From contig NZ_LT964979.1 of assembly GCF_900240335.1 (NCBI RefSeq), forward strand, positions 2,542,001 to 2,606,000: a stretch of 64,000 nucleotides of DNA. Direction: 5' to 3'. Shown here piece by piece: positions 1-8,445 of this stretch (position 1 is the first letter of the stretch; every line of letters starts with the position of its first letter). Below the pieces are notes generated by a model, which was not told where the DNA came from, did not search any database, and saw only the letters and a program-made list of their open reading frames with translations. Both the position numbers and the translations under genes were made by a program. Source of the DNA: Flavimobilis massiliensis (GTDB lineage Bacteria > Actinomycetota > Actinomycetes > Actinomycetales > Cellulomonadaceae).

Positions 1-1625
1 TTGCGACGACGGGGACCGTCGCGGCCGTCGCCGGGATCTCCTCGCCCCACCGCAACGCGGTCCGGGGCATCACGGGGCTCCGTGAAAACGCGGCGGGCCA
101 GTCGCAGTCGAACGTCTACGTCGCGCTCGTCGACCTCGCGACGGGCACGCAGAAGTTCGTGTGGCTCACGGACAACCACCCGCTGACGTCGACGACGATG
201 GTCGGTGAGCCGAGCATCACGACGCTGCCGTCGGGCGATCTTGCCGTGCTCTTCCATGTCGCGGTCAAGCGCACTGACGGGGGCATCGGCCGCCGGACGG
301 AGTATCGGCTCGTGAGCCCCGCGGGCGTCGTCAGGGCGAGCGTGTCGCTCGCGACGTCAGCGCACCTGCCGACGTCACCTCCCGTCGTCGTCGGCGACCG
401 GCTCCTCTGGGTGACGCAGCGCGACATCCTGCCACCGTCGGACTTCGTCGACCACGGTGGGACCCGCAACGTCCTGCGGGCGATCGACGTCTCCGCACCG
501 ACCGCGCCGCGGACCGTGACCCTGCCGCTCACGCCTTTCACGAGGACGAGCCGGCCGACGGTCACGGAGTTCGCCGAGGTTGGTCGCACGCTCACGGCGG
601 ACACGGGGACATGGTCGCCGAAGCCCACGTTCACGTACCGCTGGCTGCGCGACGGGGTCGCCGTGCGCGGCGCGACGGCGCGCACCTACACGGTGACGCT
701 CGACGACCCCGGCCACGCGATCAACGTCGAGGTGACGGCGCACGCCAAGGGCAGGTTGGTGACGACAAGAATCTCCCAGGAGACCCTCGTCGACGCCCAC
801 GGGGTCACGGCGCCGCGGATCGTCGGCGCGGCGCGCGTCGGAACGAAGCTCGTCGCGACCCGCGGTGTCACGGTGCCGGCCGCGAGCTCGGTGACCTATG
901 CCTGGTACGTCGACGGCGTCGAGGTCGACGGCGTCCACGGCCCCCGGTACGTGGTCCGGCGCAGGGACATCGGCAAGAGGATCCAGGTCGGGGTGCGGGG
1001 AGAGTTCTCGGTCGGTCGCTTCACGAAACGGTCGTCGTTCTACTCGCGGCCCACCGCGAAGGTCGTCGCTGCCACATCGTCGCGCCCCTTCACCGCGGCC
1101 CCGCGCCCGACGGTCTCCGGGACCGCGCGCGTCGGCAAGAAGCTCACCGCGAGGGCCGGGACGTGGAAGCCCGCGGCGACGGTGTCCTACCGGTGGCTGC
1201 GTGACGGCAGGTCGATCTCGGGGGCGACGCGCTCGACGTACACCGTCACCGCGGCCGACCGTGGTCGCAGGATCTCGGTGCGCGTCACCGCGCGTCGCGC
1301 CGGGTACGCGACGACGTCGAAGGTCTCGGCAGCCCGCGCGGTCCCGGGGGCGCGGTTCCGCTCCGCCCCGCGCCCGAAGGTCTCGGGGACGGCGCGCGTC
1401 GGGCGGACGCTCACGGCGCGGGCGGGCACGTGGAGACCGGCGGCGAAGGTGCGGTACCAGTGGCTGCGCTCCGGGAAGAAGATCGCCGGGGCGACGAAGG
1501 CGACGTACCGGCTCCGGGCGGCCGACCGTGGTGCGCGGATCGCCGTCCGGGTGACGGCCGTGCGCAGCGGGTACGTGAGCACGTCGACAACGTCGCGGAC
1601 GACGGCGGTGGTGCGCGCGGGGTGA
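1..1625 (+). CDS. Surface/secreted protein with four Ig-like repeats (5' end outside window)
   Basis: The frame is open from base 3, so the start codon lies before the window and 540 residues are visible. The first ~180 residues look like a beta-rich domain I do not recognise. The rest is four copies of a ~70-residue module with the pattern G-A-VG-LTA-GTW, then YRWLRDG, then GATxxTY and a closing VTA (about bases 550-770, 810-1010, 1100-1320 and 1370-1590; the second is the most divergent). Such modules are common in actinobacterial secreted proteins and are probably spacer or adhesion domains. No catalytic domain and no sorting signal are visible. The next gene encodes related modules in the same direction. 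Function unknown. Confidence 0.8.
   Translation, partial: ATTGTVAAVAGISSPHRNAVRGITGLRENAAGQSQSNVYVALVDLATGTQKFVWLTDNHPLTSTTMVGEPSITTLPSGDLAVLFHVAVKRTDGGIGRRTEYRLVSPAGVVRASVSLATSAHLPTSPPVVVGDRLLWVTQRDILPPSDFVDHGGTRNVLRAIDVSAPTAPRTVTLPLTPFTRTSRPTVTEFAEVGRTLTADTGTWSPKPTFTYRWLRDGVAVRGATARTYTVTLDDPGHAINVEVTAHAKGRLVTTRISQETLVDAHGVTAPRIVGAARVGTKLVATRGVTVPAASSVTYAWYVDGVEVDGVHGPRYVVRRRDIGKRIQVGVRGEFSVGRFTKRSSFYSRPTAKVVAATSSRPFTAAPRPTVSGTARVGKKLTARAGTWKPAATVSYRWLRDGRSISGATRSTYTVTAADRGRRISVRVTARRAGYATTSKVSAARAVPGARFRSAPRPKVSGTARVGRTLTARAGTWRPAAKVRYQWLRSGKKIAGATKATYRLRAADRGARIAVRVTAVRSGYVSTSTTSRTTAVVRAG
550..1590 (+). repeat. Four tandem Ig-like protein modules
   Basis: Copies 3 and 4 are the most alike: both have SGTARVG, LTARAGTW, a YxWLR segment, GAT, a Y, AADRG and VRVTA. 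Copy 1 has WLRDG and VEVTA; copy 2 has lost the GTW and replaces WLRDG with WYVDG. The copies are diverged at DNA level, so this is an old protein-domain array, not a recent DNA duplication. Confidence 0.8.
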
Positions 1626-1826
1626 CGGGACGCGCCGGTCGAGAGTCGCGACGGGAGCCGTCGGGTAGGTGAGGTCTTGCCCACCCCGTGGCTCTTCGCG
1701 AGGTGTGCTTGTCAGTGACTGTTGTTGCCGCCAAGATGGTCGTGGCCGAGCAGGGCGGCCGGGGCATGGATCCAGGGACCCCGGCGCTCCAGGGAGCTCG
1801 GTGCATGAACGACATCAGGGAGCATC

Positions 1827-4157
1827 ATGCTCAGCACAGCACGCACAAGGGTGAGACGCGCGGTCTCCGCACTCCTTGCCCTTGCCGTCGCCGGCGGCAT
1901 CGCCGGCACCTTTCCGGCTACCGCGGCGGCCGAACCCGTCCAGACCCTGACCGTCCAGACCGGAGGCGTCCCTGAGGACACTCAGGTCAGGCTCTACGCG
2001 GTCGAGGTCGACGAGGGACGGGTCCAGGATTGGTGGACCTCTGACAGCGAGTACACGGACGGCGCGGGGAGGGTGTCCTTCGTCACCGTTCCCGGCCAGA
2101 CCTACTCGCTCCGGATCGACGAGACCGCCGAGACGAACTTGCAGTTCTTCGGTGGCGCGAACTACATCCAAGACGCAGCGTTCTTCACGGCGCCCGCGGA
2201 CGGCTCTGCGTTCGAGCAGCGCATGGACGTGCCCAAGGCGCCTCTTCTCACCGCGCAGACGTCGGGCCTGCCGAAGGGGGCCTCGGTGCAGCTCTTGCGC
2301 GTCTACGTCGAGAACGGGTCTGTCGTCGACTACGACAACGTCGACGATCGTGACGTCGACGCGGCGGGAGTCGTGACGTTCAAGGTCCAGGCTGGCGCGA
2401 GCTACACGCTGCGTGCCGGCTCCGACGGCGCGACGTTCCTCCAGCATCTCGGCGGTGCGCGGAGCGCCTACGACGCTCAGTTCTTCACGACGCCTGCTAA
2501 CGGCGGCCCGACGACCCAGACGTTCGCGGTCCGCGCGGCCGCGACACTCCAGGGCGAGGTCTCTGTCCTGCCCGGCGTCCGGGCCAGGTATGGCGAGGTC
2601 GATGCTTACGTGTGGGACGAGTTCTACGAGGAGTGGCACTATGTCGCCTCGTCGACGGTTGCCCTCGGTGGCTACGCCCTCAAGGTCGAGCCTGGGAAGG
2701 TCTACACCGTCGGTGCGTACGGCACGCGTGAGGACGGCGCTGGTTTCGTCACGAAGTATGCGGGCGGGGCGCGCAACCTCGCTGCTGCCCAGCGCTTCAC
2801 CGCCGCTGACGGCCAGACCGTGGAGGTCCCGCGGATCACCCTCGACGAGGTGTATCTCGGTCACGCGGTGACGGTCACGGGGCTGCCGAAGGGCGGCACG
2901 GCCACCGTCGCACTGCGCGCTCTGTCGGGCACGGACAACGAGTCGTACAGCGTGAGCGAGACGCGCCCGACCGCAGAGTTCACGAGGCTCCTGCCGGGCC
3001 CGTACCTCGTCTCAGCAACGTCGGACGCGGGTGTCGCGAGCCAGATCATCGACGTCACCGTCACCGGCGGCACGACGACGCTGGCACTTGCGCCCGCCGC
3101 GGGCACGCTCAGCTTCGACCGAAAGGTCTCCGGCGCCTCGCGCGTCGGCGCGAAGCTCACGGTCTCGACGAAGATCAATCGCCCGGCAACCGGTGCGACG
3201 GTGACGACGTACTGGTCGATCGGCGGCAAGGTCGTCGCCACCGGTGACGCGTTCACGGTCCCGGCATCGGCGCTCGACGCAGAACTGACCGCCGTCACCG
3301 TCGTCTCGGCGCCCGGTCACGCGTCGTCAGCTGCGAGCTGGTGGACGACGATCACGGAGAAGGGCGACGCACCGCGCGCGTCGGTCGCTCCGCGTATCGC
3401 GGGAACGCCCAAGGTCGGCTCGGCCGTCACGGCGACGCTCGGCACGTGGGACGTCGCGGACGCCCAGCTCGCCGTCCAGTGGACGCGCGACGGGGCCCCG
3501 ATCGCCGGGGCGACCGGCGCGTCGTACACGCCTGTCGCTGCCGACGCCGGCAAGCTTCTGGGCGTTACGGTGACGGCCTCCGCCACGAACCGGGCCGACA
3601 CGTCGATCGCGGTCCAGGCCGCTGCGGCTGTCGCGCCGGGCAACGCGGTCGCCTTCACGGCGAAGATCACGGGCACGCCGAAGATCGGCGCGACGCTTGG
3701 TGCGTCGGCCGCCCCGCAGGGGTGGGTCGCGAAGTACCAGTGGCTCCGCAACGGCAAGACGATCAAGGGCGCGACGAAGTCGACGTACAAGGTCGCGGGC
3801 TCTGACGCGGCTGCCAAGCTCTCGGTGCGGGTCACGCTCACGCGTGCGGGCTACACGACGACGGTGAAGACGTCGGCCGTGACGAAGGCCGTGCCGAAGG
3901 CCAAGGCTTCGGTCAAGGTCACGGGCGGCAAGAAGTCCGTCACCGTGCGCGTGACCGCGAGCGGGATCAAGGCGCCGACCGGCAAGGTCACGGTGACCTA
4001 CGGCAAGAAGAAGGTCACGGTGAAGCTCTCGTCGAAGCACAAGGGCAAGATCTCCGTGAAGCTGCCCAAGGGCACGCACAAGGTGAAGGTCTCTTACGCG
4101 GGGTCCTCGCAGGTCGCCAAGGCGTCGACGAAGACCCTCAGGGTCAAGGTGCGCTGA
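1827..4157 (+). CDS. Secreted multi-domain Ig-like repeat protein
   Basis: 776 residues. Residues 1-36 form a Sec signal peptide (RTRVRR, a long hydrophobic core, then ATAAAEP). Three diverged ~95-residue modules follow, each ending in a GGA-x(5)-A-x-x-F element (about bases 1940-2205, 2250-2510, 2535-2805). Next come three Ig-like modules of the WxRDG/WLRNG-GAT type (about 3110-3305, 3380-3580, 3650-3845) and a Lys-rich C-terminal Ig-like domain (about 3900-4155). Start ATG has AGGGAG five bases upstream. There is no LPxTG or C-terminal membrane segment, so it is probably secreted or held by charge. No enzymatic motif is seen; a structural or binding role is inference. Confidence 0.85.
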   Translation: MLSTARTRVRRAVSALLALAVAGGIAGTFPATAAAEPVQTLTVQTGGVPEDTQVRLYAVEVDEGRVQDWWTSDSEYTDGAGRVSFVTVPGQTYSLRIDETAETNLQFFGGANYIQDAAFFTAPADGSAFEQRMDVPKAPLLTAQTSGLPKGASVQLLRVYVENGSVVDYDNVDDRDVDAAGVVTFKVQAGASYTLRAGSDGATFLQHLGGARSAYDAQFFTTPANGGPTTQTFAVRAAATLQGEVSVLPGVRARYGEVDAYVWDEFYEEWHYVASSTVALGGYALKVEPGKVYTVGAYGTREDGAGFVTKYAGGARNLAAAQRFTAADGQTVEVPRITLDEVYLGHAVTVTGLPKGGTATVALRALSGTDNESYSVSETRPTAEFTRLLPGPYLVSATSDAGVASQIIDVTVTGGTTTLALAPAAGTLSFDRKVSGASRVGAKLTVSTKINRPATGATVTTYWSIGGKVVATGDAFTVPASALDAELTAVTVVSAPGHASSAASWWTTITEKGDAPRASVAPRIAGTPKVGSAVTATLGTWDVADAQLAVQWTRDGAPIAGATGASYTPVAADAGKLLGVTVTASATNRADTSIAVQAAAAVAPGNAVAFTAKITGTPKIGATLGASAAPQGWVAKYQWLRNGKTIKGATKSTYKVAGSDAAAKLSVRVTLTRAGYTTTVKTSAVTKAVPKAKASVKVTGGKKSVTVRVTASGIKAPTGKVTVTYGKKKVTVKLSSKHKGKISVKLPKGTHKVKVSYAGSSQVAKASTKTLRVKVR

Positions 4158-4186
4158 CGCTCGTCCGCGCGCGTCTGTCGTGAACA

Positions 4187-4224
4187 CGCAGGCCCCGGAA
4201 CCCGTGAGGGTCCCGGGGCCTGCG
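4187..4224 (+). terminator. Hairpin terminator after the secreted protein
   Basis: A 12-bp perfect stem (CGCAGGCCCCGG and its complement at 4213-4224) encloses a 14-base loop, 30 bases after the stop codon. It has no T-tract, as is usual in high-GC actinobacteria. Confidence 0.75.
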
Positions 4225-4264
4225 TCGTCGGTGACGCGCGGCAGCCTGGCGCCGTAGTTCCGGC

Positions 4265-4270
4265 TACACT
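4265..4270 (+). promoter_or_regulatory. Possible -10 box of the tRNA promoter
   Basis: TACACT fits a sigma-70-type -10 element and lies 26 bases before the tRNA. No convincing -35 is visible. Confidence 0.35.
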
Positions 4271-4296
4271 CGTGGCCGCACCGTCCGCGAGGACGC

Positions 4297-4369
4297 GCCG
4301 CCTTAGCTCAGCTGGTAGAGCACCGCTCTTGTAAAGCGAAGGTCGTCGGTTCGAACCCGACAGGCGGCT
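4297..4369 (+). tRNA. tRNA-Thr (anticodon TGT)
   Basis: A full cloverleaf can be drawn: acceptor GCCGCCT/AGGCGGC, D-arm GCTC...GAGC, anticodon arm CCGCT/AGCGA (four of five pairs canonical; the innermost T/A next to the loop also pairs) with loop CTTGTAA (anticodon TGT, reads ACA), and T-arm GTCGG-TTCGAAC-CCGAC. The discriminator base is T. CCA is not encoded. Confidence 0.95.
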
Positions 4370-4376
4370 CCGCGAA

Positions 4377-4418
4377 CGAAGGCCCCCGACCTGCACTTAT
4401 GCAGGTCGGGGGCCTTCG
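4377..4418. terminator. Strong bidirectional terminator between tRNA-Thr and arsR
   Basis: A 19-bp perfect stem (4377-4395 with 4400-4418) closes a CTTA tetraloop. It follows the tRNA by 8 bases and lies 37 bases beyond the leftward arsR stop, so it can serve both. Confidence 0.85.
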
Positions 4419-4454
4419 TCGTTCCGTCGCGTGCAACATGCGTGCGCGACGCGG

Positions 4455-4826
4455 CTACCGGGAAGTGCTGGGGCGTGGGGCGAGGAGGTGGCCGAGGTGG
4501 GTGAGCAGGCCGTCGACCGCGTCGGGGACGAGCGTGTAGTAGGCCCACACGCCGCGCTTCTCCCGAGTGACGAAGCCCGCTTCGGTGAGGACCTTGAGGT
4601 GGTGGGACACGGTTGGCTGGGAGAGCCCGACGGGGTCGACGAGGTCGCAGACGCACGCCTCGCCGCCGTCGTGCGCCGCGATGATCGACAGGAGCCGGAG
4701 GCGCGCGGGGTCCGCGAGGGCCTTGAGGGTGCGTGCGGTGCGCTCGGCGTCCTCGGGGTCGAGCGCGGTGCCGGCCTGCGGGGTGCAGCAGGCGGTCGGT
4801 GCTGTCGGGAGCGGGTCGCGTGCCAT
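4455..4826 (-). CDS. arsR: ArsR/SmtB-family metalloregulator, arsenic type
   Basis: 123 residues from the chosen ATG. It has a winged helix with the recognition region LSQPTVSHHLKVLTEAGF and the metal-site strand ACVCDL, whose Cys pair is the known As(III) ligand site in ArsR; an extra CC pair lies near the N-terminus. Derepression by arsenite is known for this family. ATGs at 4874 and 4889 would add 16 or 21 residues, but they would swallow the AT-rich candidate operator at 4862-4880, and the shorter form has the usual ArsR length. acr3 lies upstream on the same strand, and an arsM-like remnant diverges from it. Confidence 0.88.
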   Translation of the reverse strand: MARDPLPTAPTACCTPQAGTALDPEDAERTARTLKALADPARLRLLSIIAAHDGGEACVCDLVDPVGLSQPTVSHHLKVLTEAGFVTREKRGVWAYYTLVPDAVDGLLTHLGHLLAPRPSTSR

Positions 4827-4861
4827 GGCCTCATCGTGCGCTATGGGGCGGCCCGTGTCGA

Positions 4862-4920
4862 CATTGACAGTCATCGATGTCTGCCGCATGCTCGAAGGGA
4901 TCGACCGGTATCGATATCAA
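4862..4920. promoter_or_regulatory. Candidate ArsR operator/promoter region
   Basis: An AT-rich island sits in GC-rich surroundings between arsR and the divergent arsM remnant. ATTGACAGTCATCGATGT is at 4862-4879, and TATCGATATCAA is at about 4909-4920. Both share TCGAT/TTGA elements with the region upstream of acr3. Assignment to ArsR is inference from position. Confidence 0.45.
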
Positions 4921-4929
4921 GGAGGAGCG

Positions 4930-5103
4930 ATGACGCAGGACATCCGGGAGCAGGTGAAGGCCCGCTACGCGCTGGCCGCGGTGCCCGCCGAGGCGTTCCA
5001 CGTGCTCGTCCCCGCCGGTAGGTTCGGGATCTCCGACGTCGTCGCCGACGGCACGCACGGCGCGATCGTGCGCGCACGCAAGCCCGCGCCGCAGGGCGCC
5101 TGA
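4930..5103 (+). pseudogene. 57-aa ORF, apparent internally deleted arsenite methyltransferase (arsM)
   Basis: ATG with a good GGAGG four bases upstream. The first ~18 residues (DIREQVKARYALAA) resemble the N-terminus of ArsM-type SAM methyltransferases. The last ~20 (VVADGTHGAIVRARKPA) resemble their C-terminus. The SAM-binding core and catalytic cysteines that should lie between are absent. I infer an in-frame internal deletion of arsM leaving a translatable stub. The alternative is an unrelated small protein of the ars locus. Confidence 0.55.
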
Positions 5104-5144
5104 GCAGTCCGTCGCGTCCGGTCGACCGGACGGGCCGGGCGTGT

Positions 5145-5179
5145 AGGAGGGGCCGCACCCGCCGGGTGCGGCCCCTCCT
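5145..5179. terminator. Terminator between the arsM remnant and acr3
   Basis: A 16-bp perfect stem (AGGAGGGGCCGCACCC and complement) with loop GCC lies between two convergent reading frames and can act in both directions. Confidence 0.85.
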
Positions 5180-5199
5180 GCGCGGAACGACGTGCGTCG

Positions 5200-6276
5200 T
5201 CAGCCGGCGACGGGGTCGACGCCGAACCAGCGGCGCGCGGCCCCTAGCGAAACGTAGACGAGGCCGACGAGGACGGGCACCTCGATGAGCGGCCCGACGA
5301 CGCCCGCGAGGGCCTGACCCGAGGTGGCGCCGAACGTCGCGATCGACACGGCGATCGCGAGCTCGAAGTTGTTGCCGGCCGCGGTGAAGGCGAGCGTCGT
5401 CGTCCGCGCGTAGCCGAGCCCGAGAGTCTTGCCGACGATCATCCCGACGGCCCACATGATCGCGAAGTACGCGAGCAGGGGCAGCGCGATGCGCGCGACG
5501 TCGAGCGGGCGCGACGTGACGGCGTCGCCCTGGAGCGCGAAGAGCAGGACGATCGTGAAGAGCAGGCCGTAGAGCGCCCACGGGCCGACGGCGGGCAGGA
5601 ACCTCTCCTCGTACCAGGTGCGGCCCCGCGTGCGCTCGCCGAGGAGGCGGGACGCGAAGCCTGCGACCAGCGGCACGCCGAGGAAGACGAGGACGTTGAG
5701 CGCGATCTGCCCCATGGAGATGTCGATGCCTGCGGTGTCGAGGCCGAGCCAGCCGGGCAGGACGGTGAGGTAGAAGTAGCCGAGCAGGGAGAACGCGAGG
5801 ACCTGGGACACCGAGTTGATCGCGATGAGGACGGCGGCGGCCTCGCGGTCGCCGCATGCGAGGTCGTTCCAGATGACGACCATGGCGATGCAGCGGGCGA
5901 GGCCCACGATGATGAGACCGGTGCGGAACTCGGGGAGGTCCGGCAGAAACGTCCAGGCGAGCACGAACATGAGTGCGGGGCCGACGAGCCAGTTGAGGAC
6001 GAGCGAGGAGACGTGGAGCCGTGTGTCGCCGGTGACGGCGGCGACCTTGTCGTAGCGGACCTTCGCGAGGACGGGGTACATCATGACGAGGAGGCCGAGG
6101 GCGATGGGCAGGGAGATCCCGCCGACCTCCATTGAGGTGAGGACGTCGGAGAGTGCGGGGACGAATCGGCCGAGGAGGAGGCCCGCGACCATCGCGATGC
6201 CGATCCATGCTGGCAGAAGGCGGTCGAGCTGCGAGAGGGTGCGGGGTGGTGCGGCAGGGGCCGTTCGCATCGACAT
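5200..6276 (-). CDS. acr3: Arsenite efflux permease Acr3
   Basis: 358 residues with about ten hydrophobic segments. It shows the Acr3 signatures: GLARCIAMVVIWNDLACG with the conserved Cys at residue 129, then TTLAFTAAGNNFELAIAV and VGPLIEVPVLVGLVYV near the end. Acr3 exports As(OH)3 from the cytoplasm using the proton motive force. Start ATG 6276 has no Shine-Dalgarno and lies four bases from the palindrome TCAATATTGA, so the mRNA may be nearly leaderless; ATG 6270 is an alternative. It lies upstream of arsR on the same strand, separated by the arsM remnant and a terminator. Confidence 0.93.
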   Translation of the reverse strand: MSMRTAPAAPPRTLSQLDRLLPAWIGIAMVAGLLLGRFVPALSDVLTSMEVGGISLPIALGLLVMMYPVLAKVRYDKVAAVTGDTRLHVSSLVLNWLVGPALMFVLAWTFLPDLPEFRTGLIIVGLARCIAMVVIWNDLACGDREAAAVLIAINSVSQVLAFSLLGYFYLTVLPGWLGLDTAGIDISMGQIALNVLVFLGVPLVAGFASRLLGERTRGRTWYEERFLPAVGPWALYGLLFTIVLLFALQGDAVTSRPLDVARIALPLLAYFAIMWAVGMIVGKTLGLGYARTTTLAFTAAGNNFELAIAVSIATFGATSGQALAGVVGPLIEVPVLVGLVYVSLGAARRWFGVDPVAG

Positions 6277-6279
6277 GCG

Positions 6280-6302
6280 TCAATATTGACACCTGTCGAT
6301 AT
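6280..6302 (-). promoter_or_regulatory. Candidate acr3 promoter/ArsR operator
   Basis: The perfect 10-bp palindrome TCAATATTGA (6280-6289) is followed by TGTCGATATC, directly upstream of the acr3 start. It shares TCGATATC with the arsR upstream region. ArsR binding is inferred. Confidence 0.5.
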
Positions 6303-6328
6303 CCCCGTCCAGCCGGGCACTTTCGCGC

Positions 6329-6364
6329 GTAGGCCCCGGAGCCCGCGAGGGCTCCGGGGCCTAC
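6329..6364 (-). terminator. Terminator of the leftward response-regulator gene
   Basis: A 15-bp perfect stem (GTAGGCCCCGGAGCC and complement) with a 6-base loop lies 22 bases beyond the regulator stop and before the acr3 promoter. Confidence 0.8.
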
Positions 6365-6385
6365 GTCGTCCCCCGAAGCGGCCCG

Positions 6386-7051
6386 TCAGGCAGGTCCCGT
6401 CTCCTCGATGAGCTGCAGTGCGGCGCTCACGCGTGGGTTGCGGTCCGGGTGCGCGTCGATCCCGAGCGTCGAGTACACCGCGTTGACGTGGTTCTGCACG
6501 GACTTCTCGGCGATGCCGAGTTCGTGCGCGATCCCCGCGTTCGAGAGGCCCGACGCGAGGAGCCGCAGGACGGAGTACTGACGGTCGGTGAGCTGCGCGA
6601 CGCGCGAGCCGGCGCGCGGCCGCATGCGCTCGAGCAGCACCGGGTCGAGCGTCGAGCCGCCGGCCGCCGCGACGCGCACGGCGCGCAGCAGCGAGTCGGA
6701 GTCGTGCGTCGACGTCTTCGACAGGTAGCTCCAGCTGCCAGCGACGTCGCGCGGCAGGTCGAGCATGAGGTCGATCGCGTCCTGCGCGGAGAGCAGGACG
6801 ACCTTGAGGGTCGGGTCGGCGCGGCACAGGAGCACGCCGAGGCCGATGCCGTTGCCGTCGGGCAGGTCGACGTCGAGGATGACGACGTCCGTCGAGCCGG
6901 GCGTGATGCGAGCGCGTGCCTCGGTCGCGGTCTCGACCGAGCAGACGAGCTCCATGTCCGGGACGTCGGCGACGAGGTGCTCGAGCATGCTCCGGAAGAG
7001 CGTGTGGTCCTCGACGACCGCGACACGCAGGGTTCCCTCACCGTGTTCCAT
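6386..7051 (-). CDS. NarL/LuxR-type response regulator
   Basis: 221 residues. The receiver domain (residues 8-125) has acidic pair ED, phospho-acceptor D60 in VILDVDLP and conserved K112. A LuxR-type helix-turn-helix lies at about 150-215 (LTDRQYSVLRLLASGLSNA... EKSVQNHVNAVY). ATG 7051 puts the receiver at the usual distance from the N-terminus; the frame is open further upstream but would add 81 non-homologous residues. It diverges from the kinase gene at 7218, its likely partner. Target genes unknown. Confidence 0.88.
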   Translation of the reverse strand: MEHGEGTLRVAVVEDHTLFRSMLEHLVADVPDMELVCSVETATEARARITPGSTDVVILDVDLPDGNGIGLGVLLCRADPTLKVVLLSAQDAIDLMLDLPRDVAGSWSYLSKTSTHDSDSLLRAVRVAAAGGSTLDPVLLERMRPRAGSRVAQLTDRQYSVLRLLASGLSNAGIAHELGIAEKSVQNHVNAVYSTLGIDAHPDRNPRVSAALQLIEETGPA

Positions 7052-7217
7052 CGCCCCAGTATTGCGCTTGACGAGCCAGGACGGGAGTGCATGAGCACAG
7101 GATCCTCCCCGGGATCGTCCCCACGCACCGAGCGGCTCACCTCGCGACAGCGGAGCGCCGGTGAGGTCGCAACTTCCGAGGACTCCCGGAGATGACAGTT
7201 CGTGGTGATACTTGAGC

Positions 7218-8435
7218 ATGGGAACCAGCACCCTCGACGCGTTCGACGACAGGCGTGACCGCGTCGCGCACGTCGGTGCGTCGCTCATCATCATCGAGTC
7301 CTTCTACGTCGTCACCGCCGCCTACCTGTGGGCCCAGGGCGCCTTCGGCCTGCCCGCGACGGTCGTCCCGTCGTCGACGCGGTTCTTCATCAACCTCCTC
7401 ACGGGCCTCGTCCTTGCAGCGGGTCTCATCCTCACGAAAGCACACCGGTACCGGCAGCTCTGGGGCGCGCTGCCCGCGCTCGTGCTCGCTGCCGCGGTCG
7501 CGGCGGGCGTGCGGCTCGGGTCCTTCGTCGTCACGCACGTGCTTCCTGACGCCCCCGGGGTCCGCTGGGTCGAGACGATCTCAGGGTTCGTGTTCTGCCT
7601 GGGAGCGGGCTGCCTGGGCTTCGCGTACGCGGCCGTCCGGCGTGCCGAGAGGCTCGAGGCGCGCTCCGCCGCGCACGCCGCCTACCAGCGCGAGCTGGCC
7701 CTGCGGACGCTCGAGACCGAGGAGGTCCGCGTGCGGCGATCGATCGCCGAGGGCCTCCACGGAAGCCTCCAGCAGCGGCTCGTCATCGCGGCAGTCCAGG
7801 TCGACATGTTCATCGAGGAGACGCGCCGGCGCGGGTTCGGCGACGAGGACGTCGAAGCACTCATGGCGCTGCGCCGCGACCTCGACGACATCCGGGAGAA
7901 CGACGTGCGCGCGACGAGCCGCATGCTCTACCCCGAAGGCATCGAGATCGGCGTCGTCCCTGCGGTGCGCATGATGCTGCGCCGCCTGCCGACGGGTATC
8001 GCGACGCGCCTCCACGTCGGTGACGCGCTGAGGCGGCGCGACGACCCGGGCAACTCCGAGGTGCGGCCCGCGGACCGGCTGCTCGTCGTGCGCATCGTCG
8101 AGGAGGCCGTGACGAACGGGCTGCGCCACGGGCACGCGACGTCGTTCGACGTACGGCTCGATCTCGAGGGCGAGTCGACGATCGTCGTCGACGTCGCGAA
8201 CAACGGCGCGGCGGTCGACATGAGCCGGGCGAAGCACGGCTCGGGGACGCGCCGGCTGCGGGAACGGGTCGAGCTCGCGGGAGGGACGCTCGACGTCGGC
8301 TCCGACGTCGAGGCGTCGCGCATCACGTCAGGCGAGATCGACGGCAGGGCGCTGCACCACGCGCACCTGCGGGCGCGCGTCCCCGTGACGCGCGAGGCGA
8401 TCACGGGGCTCGGCCACCTGCCGTCCGACGGCTGA
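7218..8435 (+). CDS. Membrane histidine kinase, NarX/DesK-like
   Basis: 405 residues. Four hydrophobic segments occupy residues ~20-140, then a coiled linker, then a dimerisation/phospho-acceptor region with H181 in RRSIAEGLHGSLQQRL (HisKA_3-like). A short HATPase domain follows, with N-box VEEAVTNGLRHGHA and a G-box near SGTRRLRERVELAGG. The H-box is less canonical than the usual RELHD. ATG 7218 is preferred; an in-frame TTG lies two codons earlier. No clear Shine-Dalgarno. The gene diverges from the response regulator with 166 bases between them, probably a shared regulatory region. Confidence 0.85.
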   Translation: MGTSTLDAFDDRRDRVAHVGASLIIIESFYVVTAAYLWAQGAFGLPATVVPSSTRFFINLLTGLVLAAGLILTKAHRYRQLWGALPALVLAAAVAAGVRLGSFVVTHVLPDAPGVRWVETISGFVFCLGAGCLGFAYAAVRRAERLEARSAAHAAYQRELALRTLETEEVRVRRSIAEGLHGSLQQRLVIAAVQVDMFIEETRRRGFGDEDVEALMALRRDLDDIRENDVRATSRMLYPEGIEIGVVPAVRMMLRRLPTGIATRLHVGDALRRRDDPGNSEVRPADRLLVVRIVEEAVTNGLRHGHATSFDVRLDLEGESTIVVDVANNGAAVDMSRAKHGSGTRRLRERVELAGGTLDVGSDVEASRITSGEIDGRALHHAHLRARVPVTREAITGLGHLPSDG

Positions 8436-8445
8436 GCCGCGCGCG

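Noticed and set aside
4827..4889. Upstream ATGs (4874, 4889) for arsR
   Set aside because: They would put the candidate operator inside the coding region and add residues not typical of ArsR; kept as alternatives only.
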